From Lactifluus volemus (taxonomy: Eukaryota; Basidiomycota; Agaricomycetes; Russulales; Russulaceae): a stretch of DNA of 64,000 bases. This document shows, piece by piece, positions 26,711 to 36,891 of this stretch. Made by a program: the position numbers and the translations under genes. The notes beneath the pieces are model-generated. The model was not told where the DNA came from and ran no database searches. It saw only the letters and a list, made by a program, of their open reading frames with translations. The stretch's first letter is position 1; each line of letters begins with the position of its first letter. The stretch covers positions 46,423 to 110,422 of the forward strand of contig WTXI01000120.1 of assembly GCA_022376515.1 (NCBI GenBank), read 5' to 3'.

Positions 26711-27986
26711 GACTATGAGGTAGTGTCCGTGTGCCTCTCTGAATAGCTGACATAGTAGGCACTGGATGGATACTACTACCCTGTTTTGAGTATCAAACTT
26801 GATCATTTCCGATTGTTTTTACCTTCGATCAGACTACTATTTTCTTATCTGACTTCAAGTTACATAGTAACCTGGTCACTAATCACAATACATCAGCAAG
26901 TGCGGCACGTACTCTGGTGCGCACACTGTCACTTACAAATGATCTCTGTCTTCGGCAGTCACGGACTAGTACCACGGGTCTAGCTGGAGGATATCTTAGT
27001 ATCGCAGACCGAGGGCCGGGCGGTAAGACGGACTCGGTGACTAGAAACGACCTATGTGCTGAGGTTAGCAAACTGACATCAAGTCTTTCGTTCTCCTAGA
27101 GAACGAGAACGCGCGAGTTAAGCTCACCCGCTTCATGCCGCAGTTTCGTTCCAACAAGGTAGATGTCATGCCTGCTCAACACCGGGAATTTGACCAAATA
27201 AAGACTCCAGTCTCCACGAATACCGAATCGACCTAGTGCGGTGTTTGTTGTCTGAGCCACTTGCAAGTTGAAGCCTGGTCAATAGGGATCGTCCACTCGC
27301 AATGACGGTGCGAGGTGACTGGTGACCGGTGACATGGTGACAGCCCGAATCTCGCGCCCAAATCAGCAAACCCAGCTGCAATGGCCATGACTGACGAGAG
27401 TGTCCTCCCACGAGGCTGCAGCAAAACAATCCCTTATGTTGACAAGTGGAAGAGCTTATCTGAATCTCAAAAAGCAGAGTGATGAAGAACGGTTCAATGT
27501 ATGATGTCCTCGGGCCATGGAAGCCTTTCAACGTTTTCAACCCTGACTGATACCAGCCTAAGGAAGTCAATGACGTGTACTAGTCGGACATACAGTCGTT
27601 ACCTCAAAATGTCGTTTATTACGTTGCTGATATTTCCTTCAGTTAAACGAATTGATGGATGTGCTGAGTTTCTTGCTGACTTTTCAAGGGCTTTTCTTTT
27701 CACTGCTTTTCGGCTTGCGAACAAGCCAACAAGTTTTTCTGACAACACATATTTGGTGTATCATTTCTCGCTCGTTATGACGGAGTTACGAAAGGGAGGA
27801 ACATCTACCTTCTCGCAGAAGCGGAACCCACTGGCATACGCAATGAGCTACTCGCACTCCCTCCCTCTCCGAAAGCTTTCCTTCGCTCATTTATTATACA
27901 GTCTCCGAGCCTACGTATACCTAGACCGCATCGATATCTGCGGACGCTTCATGTTGCGACTTGGGGTTCTGAGTGCAGCGTTCAGC
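26711..27986. other. Spacer between protease homologue A and MCCA pseudogene
   Basis: About 1.28 kb, largely collinear with 32512-33756 of unit B. A frame of 250 residues at 27501-28253 (+) runs over into the antisense strand of the MCCA pseudogene and has no protein-like content outside it. I see nothing else. Confidence 0.6.
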
Positions 27987-30170
27987 CTATGCTTCCCCAC
28001 TCTCTTTAATCTCCACCAACTCCCTACTCCCCTCCACCATCTCGCCCTTGGCACACCCATCTCCCGGAGCCCGCAATACCATCTCCGTCTTCATTCTCTC
28101 GAGCATCACAACCGCTTGGCCCTTCTCTACCCGCTCGCCAATAGCAAAACGGACATCGACAACGAGATTGAGAATGGGAGCGCGCAATGCACCCCGCGCC
28201 AGAGAGTGTGTATCTGCACTGAGTACTTCTGCCCACGCCGGCGCGCAGCATAGCACTGTTGAAGCGTGCGGCCTGCTGAAGATGTACAGCTGCTCAGCTC
28301 TTGCGGTGCCGTGAGCTTGTGACACGACGGTCGCAGAGAGAGATGTCGAGCTCGTGAGTGAGGCTGATATACTTCTCGAAACTCGACTAGTATCGTGGCA
28401 CCAGGCGTGGGTTGCACAGCAACATTAAACAGGCCGCCGGTCGGATGTGTACGGATCCACAAGAAGACGACATCACCAGTGCCAATCTCGAACGAGACTG
28501 CGCAACGGCGCGAGGCGGGGCGAGTCCATGGCATGGCGGTGTGAGTGGAAGGTGGTTGGTCGCGGAGAACGAGGAAGAGAGCGGCTTGGCGGCTTGGGCT
28601 AACAGGTCGTCGGAGGGCTCAGTGAGAGGTGGAAGCAACTCATCGCGGTGTTTCTGCCTGTCACGTCTCAAACTATCCCTCTATGCAGCGGCAAATGAGA
28701 AGATGGCATACCGGAAATAAAGCCAGTCTCTACTTCGCCCGCTATGATCGCCGGAGTGCACGAAGAAAGGCGATGTTCGTTGATGTGATACTCTTCTAGC
28801 GCGACGCGAAGCGCACGTGGTGCCTCCGTGCGGTTTGTCCCATGTACAACAAACAAGCTTAGCGATCATGGGATCGTAGAATACTCCGATCTGTGCGCTT
28901 AGGCCGGAACCTTGCTCTATCCGGAGAACAGGAGCAGTAGATACCGCGGCAACATGTGGGGCAAATATATGCGTTGGTATTGGCGTACACTGGAAGGGTG
29001 TGCCCTGCCACCTCGTTCGCGGTATGTTTGTATTGGAGTGAGACACTAAGGCTCAGTCTGTAAAAGAAAAGACTATATTGTTCTAACCTATTGGAGTGAG
29101 ACACTAAGGCTAGAGTAAGTGGTAAGTTACTGAGAACTAAGTAAATGAAGGAGAGACTAACCTCAGTCTGTAAAAGAAAAGACTGAGGTGATGTGAACAC
29201 GGTGTCTACACTATATAGGGAATTCAACTGAGGTCAAATTGTGAATGGATTAAGCTATAAGGGGATAGTAAAAACGACTTAGTGTAGAACGCGGAAAGTC
29301 TCTGGGTGTCGGTGTCACGCGTCATGTGACGTGTGACCACGAAGCGTCGCTCGACTTGCGCCTTGCGAGGCTGCGCTCCCAACAGTTTGTACTTTCCTTA
29401 CATCAGCGAGTTACATGCTTCAGTTGCCGTCCCGCTTCGCTTTCTGCCTGCTCCTGCACTCAGGCTCCGCCTGTTCTCTGACCCCTGTTCCAACTTGGAG
29501 AAGGTGACTGGAGTCAGGCAGGAAAATTATTATGCAGCTTCCTCTCTGCATAGATGCGCTCGAAGACATAACCGGAGGGTGTGCCCCGCTCCGACATAAA
29601 CTGACTGCTTCCGCCGCGGCAACTGCCTTGGCACCCAAATCTACCCCGGGCCGGCGCACCTATTTAGATCAGGCGCAGGCGCTTCTTGAAAAAAAAATCC
29701 TCTGATTCGAGCAATCACGCTCCCAGAGAGACACGGTATTCCCCTTGGTATCAGCGAACACCTGAACTTCGACGTGCCTCAGTCGCTCGATGAACTTTCT
29801 CTACTAAGACAGTCGCGTTACCAAATCCCTTGAGTGCCTCACGCTGCGCGGACTCTAGTGCTTCAAGAAAAGCCGATGCGTTGTAGACGGTGCGCATCCC
29901 CTTACCGCCACCACCATGAACAGCATTTGATAAGGACGGGAAATCCTGTATTGTCAGACGAATGAGAATGTTTGAGGGTATGTTGAAGACATGACAAACA
30001 CCTATTTTTTCGGCCTCGTAGAGAAGGTGTTGCGGGTCCTGATTGACGCCATGGTACCCGGGAACACAGGGCACACCGGCATAAGGATCGGACAGTACAG
30101 CAAGGTATATACGACACCGTACTCGTCATAATGTTCTTGAATTCGCTGGGAGGTCCATACGTTTCAAATA
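27987..30170 (-). pseudogene. 3-methylcrotonyl-CoA carboxylase alpha pseudogene (copy A)
   Basis: Homologous to the intact gene at 33757-36753 but disabled several ways. The 5' part (exons before VPCVPGYHG) is missing: similarity ends near 30170. The frame breaks after NATVLVEKV. About 0.3 kb including the [14 protein letters not shown] exon is deleted near 29578. About 500 bp of foreign sequence is inserted between about 28993 and 29494. A frameshift follows [12 protein letters not shown], and the biotin domain lacks the segment around VLES. The biotin-carrier lysine region still reads LERMKTE. No functional carboxylase can result. Confidence 0.92.
28993..29494. other. Insertion of unknown origin inside the MCCA pseudogene
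   Basis: About 500 bp have no counterpart in unit B, where GGTATTGGCGT continues directly into the next MCCA codons. The insert contains a 22-bp repeat (29032-29053 and 29090-29111), a second repeat of 21 bp (29054-29074 and 29164-29184) and an 8-bp-arm hairpin (29161-29188). I find no clear terminal inverted repeats, target-site duplication or coding sequence, so I do not call it a transposon. A small non-autonomous element or a transferred repeat is possible. Confidence 0.7.
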
Positions 30171-30365
30171 ACTGTTCATATATCTCTCGGGTTCAACAAT
30201 CCTCGTCCACTCACTCTCTTATCAGTCTAACTTAGTAAGACTTTTACGCTCCGAGTCGTTGTCTGAAATGTACTTCGTCTTTGCCTAGCTACACTTCCCT
30301 TTCTCGCTGCGGCTAATCAGCTCCCTATTACATGGCCGTAGTGGGGGTGGGGTTTTAATTCCCAA
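30171..30365 (+). pseudogene. Scrap of an aspartic protease promoter and 5' end at the duplication junction
   Basis: This stretch aligns with about 16300-16500, the leader and first exon of the active protease, on the plus strand. Shared marks are ATCTCTCGGGTT, CTCTTATCAGTCT, the start ATGTAC (30268) and the region that encodes the LPLLAAA part of the signal peptide. Its frame stops after six codons (MYFVFA, then TAG). It fills the gap between the two duplication units and is opposite in orientation to their protease genes. Confidence 0.82.
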
Positions 30366-30690
30366 CGGTTGCGGTACTGTAGTACTGAAGGGTCGCGGCT
30401 ATAGCGTTTCGCGGGCTATTGCAGGCCGTTCCTGAATGAGCCAAATGTAGTGTAGAGAGAGAGAGAAGTGCAACAACGCACGCGGTCGTTCGTATCACCA
30501 GACAATTTGCGTTTGCCATTCAGGCGGCCAAGAAAGGCTGCCCACCTCACTTTCAACTTGCTGTCCTTCCGTGTGCTCAGGCTCTTTCCCCCATTTATAT
30601 TAAGTTGATCTGGGAAGCTGGCCGCCCAAACAGTCGGACAGGGTCCTGTTGATAAGCCTGCCAGTGGTGGCATTTCTGGATCAAGAAATT
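30366..30690 (-). pseudogene. Second partial copy of the methyltransferase 5' end
   Basis: Corresponds to 24612-24886 and to 23630-23960 of the gene itself: start of exon 2, intron 1 with its AG-repeat tract, and exon 1 ending GKRKLSGDTNDR. Nothing beyond the first codons of exon 2 is present. It forms the left end of duplication unit B. Confidence 0.88.
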
Positions 30691-30778
30691 GACCACAACC
30701 GTTACAGTACATGTAACTAGTACGCAATGACCTGCATGTAAGGTACTGGCAACGAATCTCTGAAGTCTCTAATGGTTA

Positions 30779-32389
30779 CTATGATTTAAGGGTGGCAAAT
30801 CCGACACGGCGGTTGCGAATATCCCAACCAGTGTACATGTTCTGGAGGACAGCATCACCAATCACCCAGGGACCTGCATTATAACCCGTCAGCCCTGCCA
30901 CAGGAAAACTGATGTGTCAATTTACCATTATCGGGAATACTAGAGGGCGCGACTATATTCGCGAAGCAGTAATTAGGGTCATCTGGGACTACGGCGGTAG
31001 AGAGAAGCGTATGAGACGATATCGGGAACGACTTCTTCCCAAGAGTGATGGTAATGGTATCCTTGAATTTGCACGGAACTAGAATAGGTCGATTAATCGG
31101 ATAAGTGGCTGCATTCTCCGAGTCATTGTAACGCACTGAGAAAGATGCCATCACCATACTGTGGTGCCGGCGAAGAACCCCTGATGCTGCTGAAGATTCT
31201 CAAAACTCCAGCTCTAGGACCAATGATTGGGGTGATACCTGTGGAGAAGATTGCCGCGCTACTTCCTACCACTTGGTATCCATCCACAGAAATGCCATCG
31301 AAAGAGGCTCCCCAGACACCCTGACCAAAAAGTGATCATATTAGCATTCACGCTAAACTGATACTTCGCAGAGTAACGTGGCAAACCTTTCCAGTCAAGC
31401 TGAGCCAGACCATAGTATCCTCGACATACAGAGCTTTGTTGAGGCCACCAAGGTAGAGCTCGGAACCTCCACTACCAAGCTTGAAACCGAACATATTCAA
31501 GTCACCTTGTTTGAACAAAGTCTCAATAACCGAAGGCGTCCCAAATTCAGATGATTCCTTGAAACCCATCCCCATTATGCCGTCAAACTGGACGCCTTCA
31601 AATTCAGCAGAAATTTCATTTGTAGCCCCCAAGTTCTGGTGAACAGCCTGTCGTGCATAGTATCGGCACTTGATCTTAAAAAAAAAAAAAGGCTCCTCAT
31701 ACATGAAAGTAGCCGCCAATGCTGACGATGTCGTCATATTGGCTGCCTGAATACTTTGTGCCAGATGATGACTCTTTGAGGTTGAAGGTCTTTGAGAGAT
31801 CCTTGGAGGTCGAGCTTGCTTTTGGGTTATAAAGATTATGTCCCGAGCACTCGGCTCCACAGCCAATCGAAGGTACGATGAGCTCGCTGTTGCCAGTATC
31901 GAAAATGACTGCATCAAACCAAGGGTTATAGAACGGCTTGGGCTACTAGCGGGAAAGGCCATACCATTGAATGGCTGAGGTTTAGTACCGATGTAGATGT
32001 TACCAAACCAGTATTCTTCGTAATCAAGTTGCTCGCCGGTCAACGGCACGCTGGACTTCGTTGCCCGTTTGAAGGCCTCGGCAAAGGGGTGGCTCTCACC
32101 AGTATTTCGCTCGTACGCGGCAAAGCTCTTCCTCAGCCCCCTGTCAACACAAGTACTGATATGTCACTGGAGAAGTGGTAATATTGTGAAAAGCATACGC
32201 GATAGCGCGATTCTTCTGCTTGTGTAATGCGGAAGCATTCGCGGCAGGTTTGGCAGAGATGCTATACTTGGTGAGGGGGATTGCGACACCACTGGCAAGA
32301 GGAGCATGGGACGGAGACGGAGACGGATGTCTCGGAATAGCCAAGGTAAGGAAGGGAAATGTAGCAAGGATGAACGCGGAGAAGTACAT
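30779..32389 (-). CDS. Aspartic-protease homologue, second catalytic Asp replaced by Ser (copy B)
   Basis: Seven exons (32389-32199, 32140-31965, 31908-31703, 31647-31387, 31320-31137, 31078-30926, 30873-30779) give 421 residues, the same length as copy A. It starts with a signal peptide (MYFSAFILATFPFLTLA). The first active-site motif is VIFDTGNSELIVPS: Asp is kept, but the usual Ser/Thr after Gly is Asn. The second reads AIFSTGITPIIG, with Ser (codon 31245-31243) in place of Asp, as in copy A. The last exon encodes PWVIGDAVLQNMYTGWDIRNRRVGFA. No disabling change is seen. The Asp-to-Ser change predates the duplication because both copies share it. Protease activity is not expected. Confidence 0.88.
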
Positions 32390-32503
32390 TTGTGAAAACG
32401 AGTGGAGAACTTAAAGTCTTACAGACTAGTAAGAGAGTGGACGAGGATTGTTGGCCTCAAGGATATGTGAAACTTGAATGCTTTTGGGGAGTTCGTGCGT
32501 GAC

Positions 32504-32511
32504 TTTATATA
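32504..32511 (-). promoter_or_regulatory. TATA box of protease homologue copy B
   Basis: TATATAAA on the minus strand about 115 bp before the start codon, at the same distance as in copy A. The flanking leader is also conserved between the two copies. Confidence 0.65.
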
Positions 32512-33756
32512 AACTATGAGGTAGAGTCTGTGTACTTCTCTGAATAGCTGGCATGGTAGGCACTGGATGGATACTTGTGTCAGCACCCCGTTTTGAGTAT
32601 CGAACTTGATCGTTTCCGATTGTTTTTTTGCCTTCGATCAGACTACGATTTTCTTATCTCACTTCAAGTTTGACAGTAACCTAGCCACTAATCACAGTAC
32701 ATTAGCAAGTGCGGCACGTACTCTGGTGCGCACACTGTCACTTAGAAATGATCTCTGCCTTCGTCAGTCATGGACCTGTACCACTTTCTAGCTGGAGAAT
32801 ACCAGTAGTTTAGTATCGCAGACAGGGGCGAGAAGACGAACTCACTGACGTGAAACGACTTATCCGCTAAGGTTGGCACACTGACGTCAAGTCCTTCGTT
32901 TTCCTGGAGAACGCGCGAGTTAAGCTCAGCTCAGCTGCTTCATGCCGCTGGTTCGTTCCAACAAGGAAGATGACACGACTGCTCAACACCGGGAATAGTC
33001 GCGTTGACAAGGGAATTTGACCGAATAACGACTCCAGTTGCCACGAACACCGAATTGATCTAGCCAAGCCTGTTCATTAGGGAACGTCTACTATCTGGTT
33101 AGCACACTCACTTCCTCTGTATCCGCAATGGAGACCGATGACAGCCTGAATCTCGCACGATCCCTTTTATTGACAAGAGGAAGAGCTTACCTGCCAGTGA
33201 ATTTGAAAAAGCAGAGGCGTTGCCAATACATGATTCTGGCCCATGAATACGTCATCATGAACGTTTGAACACCTGACCGTGACGGGCGGTGGGTTGAACT
33301 GACTAATACAATTTGAAACCTAACTTGAATGAAGTCAACGACTAGAACTTGGAATGCTGGCCATGTCGGCTCAATACCTCTTGCACATGCAATACAGCAT
33401 GTTGCTTGGACAACTGGCATTATGTATCAGCAAAAAAAAATAATTTCTTCATGACTTTTCAACACCTTTCTTGTTACTGCTTTTCGGCTTGCCAACAAGC
33501 CGATAAGCTCCTCTGACAACGCATATTTGATGTATCACGCACCATTTCTCGCTCGTATGGTGGATGTTTCGAGAAAGGTATGAACATCCACCCTCTCCCA
33601 GAAAGCGGAACCCACTAGCATACACTCCCTCCCTCTCCGAAAGCTTTCCTTCTCTGATCTATCATACAGTCTCCGAGCCTACGTATGCCTAGACTGCATC
33701 GAGATCTGCGGACGCTTCGCTTTGCGACATGGGGTTCTGAGTGCAACGTGATGAGC
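32512..33756. other. Spacer between protease homologue B and MCCA
   Basis: About 1.25 kb collinear with unit A's spacer, with scattered indels. No protein-like frame or RNA gene was seen. Its left part is promoter of the protease homologue; the right part is 3' flank of MCCA. Confidence 0.6.
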
Positions 33757-36753
33757 CTATGCTTCCCCACCCTCTTCAATCTCCACCAACTCCTTACCCT
33801 CCTCCACCATCTCGCCCTTGGCACACCCAACGGCCTTGATGACACCGTCTCCCGGAGCCCGCAATACCGTCTCCGTCTTCATGCTCTCGAGCACCACAAC
33901 CGCTTGGCCCTTCTCTACCCGCTCCCCAATAGCAACACGGACATCGACAACGAGACTGGGCATAGGAGCGCGCAGTGCACCCCGTGCCAGAGAATGTGTA
34001 TCTGCACTGAGTTTTTCTGCCCACTCCGGCGCGCGGCGTAGCACTGTTGCAGCGTGTGGCCCGCTGAAGATGTGCAGCCGCTCAGCTCCTGCGGTGCCGT
34101 GGGCTTGTGGTACGATGGTCGCACGGCTCACTGTATCTGCGACGGTCGCAGAGAGCGATGTCGGGCTCGTGAGTGAGGCTGATATACCTCGAAACTCGAC
34201 TGGCATCGTGGCGCCAGGCGTGGGTTGCACAGCAACGTCAAACAGGCCGCCGGTCGGATGTGTACGGATCCGCAAGGAGACGACAGCACCAGTCCCAGTC
34301 TCGAATGAGACTGTGCGCGTGTGGATGTCGCCACCGAAACGGCGCGAGGCTAAGCGAGTCCATGGCGTCGCGGTGTGAGTGGAAGGTGGTTGGTCGCGGA
34401 GAACGAGGAAGAGAGCGGCTTGGGTTAACAGTTCGGCGGAGGGCTCGGCGAGAGGTGGGAGTAACTCATCGCGGTATTTCTGCGCGTCACGTCTCAGACT
34501 ATCCTTCAAGGTAGCGGCAAATGCGAAGTTGGCATACCGAGATAAAACCAGTCTCTACTTCGCCCGCTATGAACGCCGGATGACCCGCAAGTGCGCGAAG
34601 GAACGCGATGTTCGTTGACAACCCCACAATGTGATATTCTTCTAGTGCGACGCGAAGCGCACGTAGTGCTTCCGTGCGGTCTGTCCCATGTACAACAAGC
34701 TTAGCGATCATGGGATCGTAGAACACGCCAATCTGTGCGCCAGGGCCGAAACCTTGCTCTATCCGGATAGCAGGAGCGGTAGAAACCGCAGCAACAGGTG
34801 GGGCAAATATATGCGTTGGTATTGGCGTCGAGACATGGAGAAGGCGACCGGAATCAGGTAGGAAATCATTACGCGGGTTCTCTGCATAGATGCGCGCCTC
34901 GAAGGCATGACCAACCATCGGAATTTGGGATTGAGTGAGGGGTAGAGGGTTACCAGCCGCAACCTGGCCCGTTGAATGTAAGCACAAGGAAGAGTTGTAG
35001 GGTCACTGTAGATCACCTCAAGTTGCCACTCTACAAGGTCAAGGCCTGTAATCATTTCTGTAACGGGATGTTCGACTTGCAATCGAGTGTTCCTACAAAA
35101 AGATGAGGTCCAGCCCCATGCATGTCACAAAAGGAGTAAAAACATACATCTCCATGAAGTAGAACTTATCTGTGTCTTTATCGAAGATGAATTCAACGGT
35201 GCCCGCTCCGACATAATCGACTGCTTTCGCCGCGGCAACTGCCTTGGCACCCAAATCTGCCCGCACATCGGAGGACAGACCAGGCGCAGGCGCTTCTTCA
35301 ATAATCTTCTGATTCCGCCGTTGTACCGAGCAATCACGCTCCCAGAGAGACACGGTATTCCCCTTGGTATCAGCGAACACCTGGACCTCGACGTGCCTCG
35401 GTCGCTCGATGAACTTCTCTACTAAGACAGTCGCGTTACCGAATCCCTTGAGTGCCTCACGCTGCGCGGACTCTAGTGCTTCAAAGAAAGCCGATGCGTT
35501 GTCGACAGTGCGCATGCCCTTACCGCCACCACCATGAACAGCCTTGATAAGGACGGGAAATCCTGTGTTGTCAAACGAATGAGAATGTTTGAGGGTAAGT
35601 TGAAGACATGACAAACACCTATTTTTTCGGCCTCGTAGAGAAGGTGTTGCGGGTCCTGATTGGTACCATGGTACCCGGGAACACAGGGGACACCGGCGTC
35701 TGCAAGGATCGGACAGTAAGGTCTAATAATCAGACATTTTAATGTCACGGGAAGACATATGGCACCGTACTCGTCATAATGTTCTTGGATTCGCTAGGAG
35801 GGTTATACGTCTCAAATGACAATCAAAATGAAATCCGTGCTTTACCTTTTAGACCCCATACTGATGATGGCGTTGGAAGGAGGTCCGATGAAGGTGATAC
35901 CCTCCTTGTCCAGTCGCTCAGCAAAGTCTGCGTTCTCGCTGAGAAAGCCATAACTACGAGACGAGTCATTGGTACACAGAGCACGTTGGATGAATGAACT
36001 CAACCCAGGATGTACAGCCTACAGCCAGAATGGTGATATGAGGGGTAGTCAGACATGGTAGCTAGAGTTCGACCAGCATGCATACCTGCGCGCCGCTGCG
36101 GTGACAAGCCTCAATGATCTTGTCTATCCTCAGCTGCGAAAGCGGTTCATAGACGTAAACCACAGTCCACCATGCTACGCACATAACTCTCAGATGATTG
36201 AGCGGGACCTATACAGAAAGCTTCATCTGCCTAAAGGCAAAATAGATTAACCATGCGAAGCATAGAGACTACGACGCATTACCATCTTTACATGAAGAGA
36301 ATCTGCATCTACTTGACTGTATACAGCTACCGTTCGAATTCCAAGTTTCTTCGCAGTTCGGATCACGCGACATGCGATTTCTCCTCTAGAAAATATTAAG
36401 AGCAAGTTGTGAAGAGAACTTGTCTTTGGTACCTGTTCGCCACGAGTATCTTGTCAAAATGGGGTTTACGGCTGAGAGTCAGAGCCGACTCTGAGTGTAT
36501 GTGTACAGTTCATTAATAGCCGGGACTTATCAAGGAATTTGGAAAAATACGCACCTGAAGCGGCAGCATAGCTGCGTACCCCAAACAGGGACACCAAGTT
36601 CCGAGTCTTCTGTTTTGCATTCAAGGTAATTGGTTGTGTCGACCTGAAGACTATATGGGAAGTTGCTGCTGGCAAACGAATGCGATTAAAGTGCTGCACG
36701 GGATGAGAGATGATGCGTGCGCTTCTTGTTGTAGAGGATCGCGAGGGGATCAT
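33757..36753 (-). CDS. MCCA: 3-methylcrotonyl-CoA carboxylase subunit alpha (biotin-carrying), mitochondrial
   Basis: Thirteen exons (36753-36555, 36490-36433, 36385-36283, 36230-36183, 36133-36086, 36018-36005, 35953-35846, 35793-35771, 35699-35619, 35562-35148, 35092-35017, 34963-34538, 34479-33757) give 773 residues. The enzyme carboxylates 3-methylcrotonyl-CoA in leucine breakdown in the mitochondrial matrix. The N-terminus is basic and Ser-rich, fitting a mitochondrial presequence. Biotin carboxylase motifs: [93 protein letters not shown] and [13 protein letters not shown]. The biotin site is VLESMKTE near the C-terminus. In-frame ATG 36834 is an alternative start. The ATG lies 138 bp from the divergent gene at 36892. 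Earlier copies of this gene are broken (27987-30170 and 1-110). Confidence 0.95.
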
Positions 36754-36891
36754 TGTATACCGTGACGGACAGTTGTTCCGGTGGCAGTGCAACCCCGTTG
36801 CCCGTTGTGTGTTCAATGAGCGCCCAGCGCCCATCACTTTTTAGCATAGGCGCTCATTATTTATGTCTTCCTAAACCCTTTACTTCAAGAC
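36754..36891. promoter_or_regulatory. Shared promoter of MCCA (-) and the C2 membrane protein (+)
   Basis: Only 138 bp separate the two divergent start codons, fewer if the upstream MCCA ATG at 36834 is used. No TATA box is evident. Both genes must share this short region for initiation. Confidence 0.6.

Larger units (their letters stand above)
24612..30170. repeat. Segmental duplication, unit A (about 5.5 kb)
   Basis: Unit A matches 30366-35822 in direct orientation. The order is methyltransferase 5' piece, protease-like gene, spacer, MCCA. Matching marks are the sequence after the methyltransferase piece (about 24886-24960 against 30687-30760), both protease genes with identical total coding length, the promoter and spacer (26590-27970 against 32390-33740), and MCCA. 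Unit A differs by an insertion of about 500 bp and a deletion of about 0.3 kb inside MCCA and many small changes. Confidence 0.9.
30366..35822. repeat. Segmental duplication, unit B (about 5.5 kb)
   Basis: Direct copy of 24612-30170, with the same order of methyltransferase 5' piece, protease-like gene, spacer and MCCA. Homology ends near 35822, inside the MCCA intron before the SMGSK exon; to the right MCCA continues intact. Unit B therefore probably carries the ancestral MCCA, and unit A a copy that lost the upstream exons at its breakpoint. Confidence 0.9.

Noticed and set aside
27501..28253. 250-residue plus-strand frame
   Set aside because: Its last part is antisense to the MCCA pseudogene; the rest has no motif, and the same region in unit B does not keep the frame.
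29281..29340. Sequence near 29320 (CACGCGTCATGTGACGTGTGACC) as transposon terminal repeats
   Set aside because: The inverted match is short and imperfect, lies inside the insert and not at its ends, and no target-site duplication was seen.
36466..36837. MCCA start at the upstream in-frame ATG 36834
   Set aside because: It adds 27 residues rich in His and Cys that do not improve the targeting signal and leaves under 60 bp to the divergent gene; kept only as an alternative.
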